Assembly: GCA_030604405.1 (NCBI GenBank)
Contig: JAUVVY010000015.1
Span: forward strand, 1 to 64,000
DNA: 64,000 nt
From: a bacterium
Lineage (GTDB): Bacteria; Armatimonadota; Zipacnadia; Zipacnadales; UBA11051
Reading direction: 5' to 3'
Both the position numbers and the translations under genes were made by a program. The notes under the pieces are model-generated. The model was not told the origin of the DNA, did not search any database, and saw only the letters and a list, made by a program, of their open reading frames with translations. Shown piece by piece: positions 46,061-53,908 of this stretch (positions are counted from its first letter, which is position 1; the number at the start of each line of letters is the position of its first letter).

Positions 46061-46846
46061 ATGAATACCAAGTTTCAGTTTCACATCTGCGGCGGCATAA
46101 TCTGCCTTATGGTGCTGTCCACCTTGCTTGTCGCAGGCACCGCCGGCGCGCAGGACGATGCCAAATTCTCTGTGCAGTTTGCGGACACTGCCTTGTCAAA
46201 GGTCCTCGAAGCGTTCAAGCGCTTCAATCCCAGCTTCGCCTACACCCTGCCTCCCGGCGCAGAGAACAAGCGTATCACCGCCGCGTTGGTTGACGTCAAT
46301 GTGGACGAAGCGCTCACTATTGTTCTCGGACAGGTCAACCTGCGGTTTGTCAAAGATAATAATATCTATTCAATCCGCGAAAAGCCGCAGCGGGCCACCG
46401 GCCGCGCGGACCGGCCAATGCCCCAATATGGGGCTCCGATCTTCGCGCTCAGGCCGGCATCGCCGACCGCCGAGGGCGCCGGCGCCGCGGCTACGACCAC
46501 ACCGGGTGAGGGCGTGGGAGCCGAAGAAGACGAGCGTGCGAACCTGCCGATCCGACTGCTCAAGATCAGGTACGCCGATCCCGCCATGATCTCTACCCTC
46601 TTCGGCGGCGAGGTCATCTATGGTGGTGAGGAGAGTATGACGGGTGGCGGCGGCGGAGGCGGCGGTCGCGGTGGTGGCGGCCGTGGTGGCGGCCGTGGTG
46701 GCGGCAGTTATGGCGGCGGTGGCGGTCGCGGTGGCGGAAGCTATGGCAGCAGCAATCGTGGTGGCTCCAGCCGCGGCAGCAGCAGCCGTGGCAGCAGCAG
46801 CCGCGGCAGCAGCGACAGAGGCGGTTCCAGCCGCAATCGCTACTAG
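46061..46846 (+). CDS. STN-domain periplasmic protein with a Gly/Arg/Ser tail
   Basis: 261 residues. Signal peptide (IICLMVLSTLLVAGTAGAQ), then an STN/secretin N0 domain (about 28-110: FADTALSKVLEAFKRFNPSF...VNVDEALTIVLGQVNLRFV...NNIYSIRE), then LPIRLLKIRYADPAMISTLFGG, which looks like the first strand and helix of a secretin N1 domain. Instead of a secretin pore, the last 60 residues are Gly/Arg/Ser repeats (GGGRGGGSYGGGGG, RGSSSRGSS). It may cap or extend the PilQ periplasmic vestibule, or be a truncated secretin paralogue. AGGAGG site; 252 residues are encoded before the tail ends in NRY. Confidence 0.72.
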   Translation: MNTKFQFHICGGIICLMVLSTLLVAGTAGAQDDAKFSVQFADTALSKVLEAFKRFNPSFAYTLPPGAENKRITAALVDVNVDEALTIVLGQVNLRFVKDNNIYSIREKPQRATGRADRPMPQYGAPIFALRPASPTAEGAGAAATTTPGEGVGAEEDERANLPIRLLKIRYADPAMISTLFGGEVIYGGEESMTGGGGGGGGRGGGGRGGGRGGGSYGGGGGRGGGSYGSSNRGGSSRGSSSRGSSSRGSSDRGGSSRNRY

Positions 46847-46873
46847 CCCGGGCTGCTTACCTACAGCGCCTGG

Positions 46874-46997
46874 CTCGGCCTGCCCTGCGTGTCCGCCGTA
46901 GCCTTGCTGAAAGCCCTGAGCTTGCCGAAGGGGCGCAGGCGGGAGCTTCCCGTTCGACAGGCTCACGGCCCTGACCAACGTCGAAGGGCAGCCCGAG
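46874..46997. repeat. Palindromic intergenic repeat, copy E
   Basis: CTCGGCCTGCCCT (46874-46886) and AGGGCAGCCCGAG (46985-46997) are the same arms as in copy A (21728-21764) but with about 98 bases between them, including further GAGCTTGCCGAAGGGG and TTCGACAGGCTCA motifs. Confidence 0.6.
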
Positions 46998-47127
46998 GCC
47001 ATTTTAGAAGCCTTATAATCATCTGAGCATCAGATGTTTGTCCTAACGCACACAGCACTTGAATACAGCAAATGACATGGGCCAAGAGATGCAGCCATTA
47101 CGTGACAGTGCCCCAGGGAGGGGAGTT

Positions 47128-48807
47128 ATGCGAAGCTCCAAGAGTTGGCAGCAGAAGATGATAGCAACCTGCGTTATCGCAATGCTGGCTATATCCGCCG
47201 TCTGTGGCCGAGTCGCGCCTGCTCAGTCAGAGGCCGACATCCCCAATGAGCAGCACCTCATAAATATTGATGTCAAAGACGGAGCCATAGATGCGGTGCT
47301 GCGCATGCTGGCAAAGGCGGCCGGAGTTAATATCGTGATCGGCGAGAACGTGACCGGGCGCGTCGAGACGGTGGTACTTCGCGACGTGACCGTCGAGACC
47401 GCCCTGGAGATGATCACGATAGCGCAGGGGTACCATTGGTACCGTAAAGACAACGTCTATCTCGTCACCGCTGAGCCGTTCCCAGGCGCGCTTGAGAGCC
47501 AAGGCGCACTCACCTCTGGAATCGGCGGGCCAGGACCAGAGCGGGCTACTGGACGGGGGCCCGCCGTCGGCACACCTGAGTTGGCTCCTGCCGAGACGGC
47601 GCGTGCCCTCTCACCGCCGCCCGTAACGCCCCACGATCCGTCAACCATTGTAACTCCGGGCGCGCCCGGCGAGCCGAAGATAGTAATCAAGTATTTGCCG
47701 CTCAAATTCAAAGATGCCGAGGAGTTGGCTTATGCCTTTGGCGGCACAGCCTTCGGCGGCAGTACGCCCGGCGAGAAGTTTCCAGCGTTCCGACTTTCGG
47801 ATCGCAGACACCTCACCGGCGCGACTCCGAAGTCTTACGCCGGTCCGGACGTTTTTGGCGGCGACTCCTCATCTAGCTCGCGCTGGGGCCAGCAGCCGGG
47901 CCTCGGTACTGGCAGGTCCAGCCGCGGCGCTACTAGTGGTAGGGGCGACACCGGCGGTAGAGGCGGCGTCGAGGGCTTTCTCCCCGGCGACATGGAACCG
48001 CCTGTCGCATACATGCCCGAAAACGCCTTGATTGTCCAGGGCACTCAGGCCGAGATTGATAAGTTCACTGAAATCGTTGAAATGCTCGACGTACGCGCCA
48101 AGCAAGTCGAAATCAGGACCAAGTTCGTGGATGTTCTGACTACGGAGGCGAACGCATTCGGCATTGATTGGACCGTTGCCAACGGCGCGCTGGAGTTCTG
48201 GAATCTCGGCTTTGCCCCCGGCGAAGCCATCAACAATGTTGTCAGGTATGCCAGGGGCCGCTTCCAGGCAACCTTGGCCGCTCTGCAGAGCGAGGGCCGG
48301 GCGACTGTGATCAATGCACCCCACGTCATATGTCCCAACAACCAGTTCGCTATGATCAGCTTCTACACCACGATCCCCTACTACACCTCGACTACCGAGT
48401 ACAACCAGTTCGGCCAACGTATCGCCACCGAGATCGAATGGGAAGAAGCCGAGATCGAAAACACGCTCGAGGTTATGCCCCGCATTAACGCCGATGATAC
48501 CATAACCATCGTGCTCTTTCCGCTACTCGAGGACCAGATCGGCGAAGTCATCGGGCCTAATGGTGAAAGCATGCCCATTATCGTCTCGCAGACAGTTGAG
48601 ACGACGGTTACCGTCGCTGACGGTGACACCATCGTCTTGGGCGGACTGATACGGAAGGATGAGAGCTACACGTATCAGAACACCCCACTCTTGAGTAAGT
48701 TGCCGATCATTGGAAAACTATTCCGCTCCAAGCGCGCCCGCAGTTCTAACTCCGAACTGCTCATCTTCGTCACGCCCAGGATCATCCGCGACGTGCCGCC
48801 GCAATAA
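47128..48807 (+). CDS. pilQ: Type IV pilus secretin PilQ
   Basis: 559 residues. Signal peptide (MIATCVIAMLAISAVCG), N0/STN domain (INIDVKDGAIDAVLRMLAKA...GYHWYRKDNVYLV), N1-type domains (VIKYLPLKFKDAEELAYAFGG; ALIVQGTQAEIDKFTEIVEMLDV) separated by a Gly-rich linker, then the secretin barrel: QVEIRTKFVDVL, IVSQTVETTVTVADGDTIVL, GGLIRKDESYTYQNTPLLSKLPIIGKLF split over 48640-48725, and LLIFVTPRII. It forms the outer-membrane pilus channel. ATG 47128 with GGGAGGGGAG is better than 47059. Confidence 0.95.
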   Translation: MRSSKSWQQKMIATCVIAMLAISAVCGRVAPAQSEADIPNEQHLINIDVKDGAIDAVLRMLAKAAGVNIVIGENVTGRVETVVLRDVTVETALEMITIAQGYHWYRKDNVYLVTAEPFPGALESQGALTSGIGGPGPERATGRGPAVGTPELAPAETARALSPPPVTPHDPSTIVTPGAPGEPKIVIKYLPLKFKDAEELAYAFGGTAFGGSTPGEKFPAFRLSDRRHLTGATPKSYAGPDVFGGDSSSSSRWGQQPGLGTGRSSRGATSGRGDTGGRGGVEGFLPGDMEPPVAYMPENALIVQGTQAEIDKFTEIVEMLDVRAKQVEIRTKFVDVLTTEANAFGIDWTVANGALEFWNLGFAPGEAINNVVRYARGRFQATLAALQSEGRATVINAPHVICPNNQFAMISFYTTIPYYTSTTEYNQFGQRIATEIEWEEAEIENTLEVMPRINADDTITIVLFPLLEDQIGEVIGPNGESMPIIVSQTVETTVTVADGDTIVLGGLIRKDESYTYQNTPLLSKLPIIGKLFRSKRARSSNSELLIFVTPRIIRDVPPQ

Positions 48808-48834
48808 CGCAGTGCGGTCTGTCGCACTCAGATT

Positions 48835-48865
48835 ACAAACGGCACTCCTCAGCGGTGCCGTTTGT
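48835..48865 (+). terminator. Terminator-like hairpin after pilQ
   Basis: ACAAACGGCAC (48835-48845) pairs perfectly over 11 bases with GTGCCGTTTGT (48855-48865) around a 9-base loop, 27 bases after the pilQ stop. A strong stem without a long T-run. Confidence 0.6.
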
Positions 48866-48904
48866 TAGTATCTGCAACCTTGTCTGCCGGAAGGCGCGAG
48901 TGCT

Positions 48905-50005
48905 GTGAACTCTTTTGCGAAGGTCCACGTTCCGCTGGGCGCTGCCAGTTACGACATAACCATCGGCGCATCCGTCCACGAGCACTTGGGCCGCCTCTAC
49001 CCGCCCCGCACCGGCCAGCGCGCGTGTCTCATTGCACCTGAGAACCTGGTGGACCTCTACGCCGACCGCCTGCTGCAAAGCCTCCGTGCCGGCGGCTGGC
49101 AGGTTGAACTGCTCCCGGTGGCTGACGGCGAGGCGGCCAAAAATCTCCAGACCGCCGAGCAGTTGTGCCGCCGTCTCGCTCAGATGGCGTTCGACCGGGG
49201 ATCGGTTCTCTTCGCCCTCGGCGGCGGCGTTGTTGGCGACCTGGTCGGCTTTGCAGCCGCCATCTACCTCCGCGGCATCGCCTTCGTGCAACTGCCCACC
49301 ACACTCCTGGCCCAGGTTGACGCCAGTGTCGGTGGCAAGGTCGCCGTGGACCTACCCGAAGGCAAGAACCTGATCGGCGCCTTTCACCAGCCTGACGCCG
49401 TATTCATAGACACCGTACCTCTCAACACGCTGCCGGACCGACAGTTTCGCTCGGGGATGGCCGAGGCCATCAAACATGCCGTCATTGCCGACGCGGAGTT
49501 GTTCTCCTACATCGAGGCCAACCTTGACCGCATATATGCGCGCGAGCCGACAACACTAGAACATCTTCTCGCCCGCAATTGTCAAATAAAGGTGGACATT
49601 ATCGCCCAGGACCCGTATGACACCGGGCTTCGCAGCCTACTCAACCTCGGCCACACCGTCGGCCATGCGCTGGAGGCCGCTGCCGCGGATTGGGCCATTC
49701 ATCACGGCGAAGCCGTCGCCATCGGCATGTTGGCAGAAGCGCGGCTGGCCGTGCAGCTCGGGATGTGCGAGCAGTCCGACCTCGACAGGCTGCAGAATCT
49801 GCTGGCCAAAGCCGGCTTGCAGTCCGAGATCCGAGCAGTTGACATTGACAAGGCCACTGCCGCTTTACGCCGTGACAAGAAGATCGCCGACCAGGCACTG
49901 CGCCTGCCGTTGATGACCGCTATCGGCAGCGCAGAGGTTTTCGAAGACATAACGCTGGACCAACTCGATGCCGCCTTGCGTGACGCGCTACAGAATCACA
50001 AATAG
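48905..50005 (+). CDS. aroB: 3-dehydroquinate synthase
   Basis: 366 residues, full length. NAD-binding GGGVVGDLVGFAAAIYLRG, TTLLAQVDASVGGKVAVDLPEGKNL split across 49301-49372, FIDTVPLNTLPDRQFRSGM, EAIKHAVI, and metal-binding NLGHTVGHALE and HHGEAVAIGM. It cyclises DAHP to dehydroquinate. The GTG start follows CGGAAGG. PilM-N-O-P-Q followed by aro genes is also the order in gamma-proteobacteria (there with aroK-aroB). Confidence 0.96.
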   Translation: MNSFAKVHVPLGAASYDITIGASVHEHLGRLYPPRTGQRACLIAPENLVDLYADRLLQSLRAGGWQVELLPVADGEAAKNLQTAEQLCRRLAQMAFDRGSVLFALGGGVVGDLVGFAAAIYLRGIAFVQLPTTLLAQVDASVGGKVAVDLPEGKNLIGAFHQPDAVFIDTVPLNTLPDRQFRSGMAEAIKHAVIADAELFSYIEANLDRIYAREPTTLEHLLARNCQIKVDIIAQDPYDTGLRSLLNLGHTVGHALEAAAADWAIHHGEAVAIGMLAEARLAVQLGMCEQSDLDRLQNLLAKAGLQSEIRAVDIDKATAALRRDKKIADQALRLPLMTAIGSAEVFEDITLDQLDAALRDALQNHK

Positions 50006-50025
50006 CTTGTAATTGCTGATTGGGA

Positions 50026-50850
50026 ATGTCCAGGCAAAACGTGAATGCAAGAAAGGACGCAATTCATCCGTTGCTCTGGCTGGGCCTGGTGTTGTGGGCC
50101 AGCATAAAGGGCATTGTTGCCATCATCTTCACCATCGCCATCTTCATCGGCATCGTGTCACTGCTGGTTCTGGCGGCTCTCGGCTACGGGCCCGAGGAAG
50201 TCGCGGTGCCCAATGTTGTCAACATGCCGCTGGAGAAGGCCACGCAGGTGATGAGTGAAGCCGGGGTTGAGCTTGAGGTCGCACGTGAGGTGCACAATGC
50301 CAAGACGGCTGACGGCTGCGTGATGGAGACCAGACCGGCAGCCGGCAAGGTCACCAGGGAAGGTCGCACAATCTACGCCGTAGTAAGCCTCGGTCCCAAG
50401 GACGCTAAGGTGCCGAAGGTTGTCGGCCATAGCTCAAAAGCGGCCCAGCAGCGCATCCGCGAGGCGAAGCTGCGGGTCGGCAACGTTGTTTACAAGGCCG
50501 ACAGCAACCCGCGTGACCACGTCATCGAGCAGGCACCGACTGCCGGCACTGTGGTCGGCCGCGACAATCCTGTCAACCTTGTGCTAAGCGGCGGGCCGGA
50601 CTACGGTCGCGCACAGTTGAGTGACAAGCGGACGTTATTTTTTCGGACCATAAAGGTCACTGTGCCGCAGGGCCAGCCGCTGCAGAGGGTCGTCATCAAG
50701 GTCGCAGCCGGCGAGGCGGAGCTTGAGAAGACGTTTTACAATCGCGTTCACCGGCCCGGAGACGAGATCACAGCCGATTTCTATGCCCCTCAAGGGGCCA
50801 CCTTACAGGTCGTCATAGACAACCGGACGGCACTGAGCAAGAAGCTTTAG
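50026..50850 (+). CDS. Membrane-anchored PASTA-domain protein without kinase
   Basis: About 274 residues. One long TM region (GIVAIIFTIAIFIGIVSLLVLAALGY split at 50110-50190), then two PASTA domains (VAVPNVVNMPLEKATQVMSEAG... and AKVPKVVGHSSKAAQQRIREA...) and a C-terminal beta domain (FFRTIKVTVPQGQPLQRVVI) that I do not recognise. PASTA domains bind muropeptides when attached to kinases or PBPs; here neither partner domain is present. A TTG two codons earlier is an alternative start. It follows aroB by 20 bases. Confidence 0.8.
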   Translation: MSRQNVNARKDAIHPLLWLGLVLWASIKGIVAIIFTIAIFIGIVSLLVLAALGYGPEEVAVPNVVNMPLEKATQVMSEAGVELEVAREVHNAKTADGCVMETRPAAGKVTREGRTIYAVVSLGPKDAKVPKVVGHSSKAAQQRIREAKLRVGNVVYKADSNPRDHVIEQAPTAGTVVGRDNPVNLVLSGGPDYGRAQLSDKRTLFFRTIKVTVPQGQPLQRVVIKVAAGEAELEKTFYNRVHRPGDEITADFYAPQGATLQVVIDNRTALSKKL

Positions 50851-51022
50851 CCTGCATTATTCGTCAACGAAATGACATGTTGAGCAAAGTCAGCCGGTTA
50901 GCCGTGGGGCAACTCTCCACACTTACACCCGTGGGGCAGGCTTCCAGCCTGCCGCCTTTGTCACCAAAGCTTTCTGATGGCAGGCTGGAAGCCTGCCCCA
51001 CGGTCATGAATAATTCGGGCTA
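50847..51022. repeat. MITE-like palindromic element, copy D
   Basis: TTTAGCCTGCATTATTCGTCA at the left end and the complement of the right end (TTAGCCCGAATTATTCATGA) agree at about 16 of 20 bases. Inside, GTGGGGCAGGCTTCCAGCCT plus GCC pairs perfectly with its complement ending at about 51001, a 23-base palindrome with a 25-base loop. The element starts at the stop codon of the PASTA gene. Confidence 0.6.
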
Positions 51023-51097
51023 ACGATGTCTGGGTCGAATTATTGATCGGCTCGTAAGCCGGTCCACGATAGAAAAGGAAGGAAAAGAGTCGCTACG

Positions 51098-51241
51098 ATG
51101 CCGGCTGGGAACCCCTTCAGGGATTATCTGCGAGCCATCCGCGACAAGCTTCAGGTCCAGGGAGCCGGAGAGCACGCGCACCGGGCCGGCCTGCCGGCGG
51201 CTAACAGGTACGCAAGGGGGGAAGCCTGTGACGAAGGGTAG
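51098..51241 (+). pseudogene. Possible fragment of a restriction-modification methylase gene
   Basis: A 47-residue frame after AAGGAAGG begins MPAGNPFRDYLRAIRDKL and continues GAGEHAHRAGL, which recalls the extreme N-terminus of N6-adenine DNA methylases/type ISP enzymes (Y-L-x-x-I-R-x-x-L-x-x-G-x-A-x-E-H-x-x-R). After that it diverges and stops inside the next gene. Probably a remnant; the identification rests on memory of the family pattern. The rest of the 50851-51227 gap is copy D of the palindromic element plus one further GAATTATTGATC end-like sequence. Confidence 0.3.
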
Positions 51242-52691
51242 CAATTATCTCCTAGGTATTGTCTTGAGCACCGTCCTGGTGCTCGGCGCCGCAGGGATGT
51301 CACTGGTTCACGGGGGCGAGGACACCCAGCCGCCGTGGCCTGCGGAGGCACAGCGCCTTCTCGAAGAGGCGAGACGTTTGAGGAAGGAGGGCTACGTCGA
51401 GGAGTCTGATCGAACCTATGAGAGGATCATCGAGCAGTGTTCAGCGGAGAGGGCTGATATTGCTTGTACCGTCTTGGTCGAGCAGGGGACTTGGTATGAG
51501 GGCCGTCGCAATTGGGGCCGGGCGCTCCACTTCTACCGGCAAGCAAGTGAGACCGCGGCGCAAGCTCACAATGAGGCTCTCGCACCCGCTGCAAAGTTCT
51601 GTGTTGCACGCTGCCTCGCATATCAAGGTAGGTCAGAGGCTGCCCACAAACTGCTTGACGGCTTGCTTGATTCTCACCCCGAGGAGGCTGCTCAGCTCCG
51701 ACACATCGAGAGCCTGGTAGAGGCAAAAGCGCTCAGCGACCAAGGAAAGCATCTGGAAGCCTTGAAACTTTTTGACGAGATAGGCGAGCAAGCCACGCGC
51801 GCAGACCTGAGGGCACTTGCTCTATATCACAAAGCTCGAAGTTACTTTGCGTTGCAGAAGCCCGAAGAGGCGTACGGCGCTTATGAGGAGATGGTAGCGC
51901 GCTTCCCGAAGCAGGACATCACCCACTGGGCTTATCGCAGTCTCGGCGCAAAGTACTGGCGGGAGAAGGAATTGGAACGGGCGCTGGCCGTGTATGAGCA
52001 AGAAAAGGTCTCGGGAAACGGCCACGCGGCCCGGGCATCCTATAACATCGCACGGGTAAGTGCATCGCTGCAACGCACAGAAAGAGCCATGAAGGAATGT
52101 CAGAATATCTTAACGAAGTTTCCGGGCAGCCAGGAGGCATTCTGGGCTGTGAATCTTCTAGCAGAGCTGTATATCAAGGACGGAGACGACGCAAAGGCGG
52201 TTGAACTATGGCGCGAATGGTCACAGAAAGACCTGTTCCCAGGCAGACAAGAGATCACGCTACGACTGGCGATATACTATCGATTTCAGACGAAGGAGGC
52301 CGAGAAAGCACTTCCGTTGTATGAGCAAGTTGCCACAGAGATTGCCGAACAACGCACAGCGGCACCAACCCCTCTATCGGCTCACGTTCGCGGACTGGAA
52401 CTGACAGCTCGAATCGAAATTGCGCGGATCGCGAGGGAGCACGGGCGTGTGTCCGAAGCTCTTCAACAGCTTCAGGTATGCACTGAAGAGCTCTCGGGGC
52501 TTTCTGACACCTGGCAAGCAGTCTACGAGATGGCTGACTGCTTGCGCGAGACAGGCGATCTGGAACAAGCGCATGCGGTGTGCAGGGAATTTGTGGCAGA
52601 CCAGGGTGCCAGGCTATCCCCGGATTTGAAACAGCGGCTTATGGAGTTGCTGCAGCAGATCAGCAAGCAACTGGAGGAGCTACCAAAATGA
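51228..52691 (+). CDS. Exported TPR-repeat protein
   Basis: 487 residues. Signal peptide (YLLGIVLSTVLVLGAAGMSLVHG), then about ten TPR-like helical pairs (for example AQRLLEEARRLRKEGYVEES, ALYHKARSYFALQKPEEAYG, FWAVNLLAELYIKDGDDAKA). TPR arrays are protein-binding scaffolds; no partner is evident. The GTG start follows AGGGGGG. By eye the gene is less GC-rich than its neighbours and sits next to a probable methylase fragment, which suggests acquired DNA. The stop overlaps the next gene by 4 bases. Confidence 0.8.
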   Translation: MTKGSNYLLGIVLSTVLVLGAAGMSLVHGGEDTQPPWPAEAQRLLEEARRLRKEGYVEESDRTYERIIEQCSAERADIACTVLVEQGTWYEGRRNWGRALHFYRQASETAAQAHNEALAPAAKFCVARCLAYQGRSEAAHKLLDGLLDSHPEEAAQLRHIESLVEAKALSDQGKHLEALKLFDEIGEQATRADLRALALYHKARSYFALQKPEEAYGAYEEMVARFPKQDITHWAYRSLGAKYWREKELERALAVYEQEKVSGNGHAARASYNIARVSASLQRTERAMKECQNILTKFPGSQEAFWAVNLLAELYIKDGDDAKAVELWREWSQKDLFPGRQEITLRLAIYYRFQTKEAEKALPLYEQVATEIAEQRTAAPTPLSAHVRGLELTARIEIARIAREHGRVSEALQQLQVCTEELSGLSDTWQAVYEMADCLRETGDLEQAHAVCREFVADQGARLSPDLKQRLMELLQQISKQLEELPK

Positions 52692-52963
52692 ATCGTGCTC
52701 AGATTGCACGAGGGAACCTGATCGGCTACGGTCGCGTTGACGGGGGCATGCACGCCGGGCGCTGGCTATACAACGAGGACAAATCGAAGGGCTTCAGGAT
52801 TGCCTCGATCAGCGGCAATACATTTACGCTGGAGGATGTGGAGGAGAATCTGGACGAGATCTTTACCGATGCTGACGGCGATGGCAGGCGGCTGTACTGG
52901 ATTAGCGACATCGGACCCGGGGATACATACCGAATTCCAACCAGCACGTACTACTCCCGCTGA
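52688..52963 (+). CDS. Small hypothetical protein
   Basis: 91 residues from ATG 52688, which overlaps the TPR stop (ATGA). Not recognised. It has a basic start (MNRAQIARGNLIGYGR), a beta-rich middle (FRIASISGNTFTLEDVEENL) and an Asp-rich loop TDADGDGRRLYW. No signal peptide. Coupled translation with the TPR gene suggests a joint function. Confidence 0.6.
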   Translation: MNRAQIARGNLIGYGRVDGGMHAGRWLYNEDKSKGFRIASISGNTFTLEDVEENLDEIFTDADGDGRRLYWISDIGPGDTYRIPTSTYYSR

Positions 52964-53285
52964 GCCGGGCCAGGCTGTCGTCGCCGACACAATATTGTGG
53001 TCGAAAGATGCCATTATTGAGCTTGGGATAAGACCAGTGCGGCTTCGGGCCACTTAGCCCGAATTGTTCATGAACCCGTAGGTCGGGCTTTCTAGCCCGA
53101 CGCTGTTACGGGCCGGCCATGAGCCAGGCTGGAAAGCCTGGCCTACGTGGCATTGCACTGTGTCATTTTCTAGGTATTTTAGGAAAGAGCGCTGTGCTGC
53201 TGGAAATGGCCTTTGCCGGCAATTTCGCCTCGTCTGCGATGGTCTTCGCGAATAATTCGGACTAAGACTGCCTTCGAGGGGTTAA
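52964..53285. other. 322-base intergenic region before the ECF sigma gene
   Basis: Mostly occupied by copy C of the MITE-like element (53052-53266). The remaining sequence holds the GAGGGG ribosome site of the sigma gene. I see no convincing promoter outside the element. Confidence 0.5.
53052..53266. repeat. MITE-like palindromic element, copy C
   Basis: Terminal inverted repeats CTTAGCCCGAATTGTTC (left) and CTTAGTCCGAATTATTC (complement of right) agree at 15 of 17 bases. Inside lies an imperfect palindrome, CGTAGGTCGGGCTTTCTAGC against the complement of GGCTGGAAAGCCTGGCCTACG (53082-53147), and the GTGTCATTTT motif also present in copies A and B. Confidence 0.65.
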
Positions 53286-53864
53286 GTGCCAAACTCGGAC
53301 TCCCAGCTTGTTGCCAAAGCGAAAAGCGGCGATCGTGATAGCTTCGACCTGCTGGTCAAGCACAACTACCTCCTCGTCTATAACACGGCTTACCGCATGC
53401 TTGGCGACAGCGCCACCGCCGAGGACGCCACCCAGACCGCCTTCGTCCGCGCATATGGCTCCCTGAATCGTTTCCGCGGCACCTCGGCCTTCTCCACATG
53501 GCTCTACCGCATCGTCTGCAACGTCTGCCTCGACCTCATCCGTGCTCACAAGGACGAGACCGTCAGCCTGGAGGTCGTCTATGACGACGGGGATGACCCG
53601 CAGCAGATGCCGCTGCCGGATGAGTCCGCTGAGCCGGGGGCCCACGTTGAGCAGTCGGAGCGTCAACGGCTGGTCCATCGCGCCATCTCACAGCTCTCCG
53701 AAGACTACCGCACGGTACTGGTGCTTTACGACATCACCGGGCTTTCGTATGAGGAGATCGCCGAGGCTCTTGAGATACCACTTGGCACGGTAAAGAGCCG
53801 CCTCAACCGCGCCAGGCTTGCACTGAAAGATATAATCGCGCCGGACATGGAACTTTTCTTGTAA
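53286..53864 (+). CDS. ECF RNA polymerase sigma factor
   Basis: 192 residues: sigma region 2 (VYNTAYRMLGDSATAEDATQ and AFSTWLYRIVCNVCLDLIR), an acidic linker of about 35 residues, and region 4 (LSEDYRTVLVLYDITGLSYE, then EIAEALEIPLGTVKSRLNRA). This two-domain layout is extracytoplasmic-function (group 4). GTG start after GAGGGG. The next gene, 44 bases later, is a membrane zinc anti-sigma factor, presumably its inhibitor. Confidence 0.95.
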   Translation: MPNSDSQLVAKAKSGDRDSFDLLVKHNYLLVYNTAYRMLGDSATAEDATQTAFVRAYGSLNRFRGTSAFSTWLYRIVCNVCLDLIRAHKDETVSLEVVYDDGDDPQQMPLPDESAEPGAHVEQSERQRLVHRAISQLSEDYRTVLVLYDITGLSYEEIAEALEIPLGTVKSRLNRARLALKDIIAPDMELFL

Positions 53865-53908
53865 AGCCACAGTCAGACTTATGAAAACATTGGGATCTGG
53901 GGTCTGTA

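Noticed and set aside
46370-47002. Long Ala-rich minus-strand frame
   Set aside because: Antisense image of the Gly/Arg-rich tail of the 46061 protein and of the intergenic palindrome.
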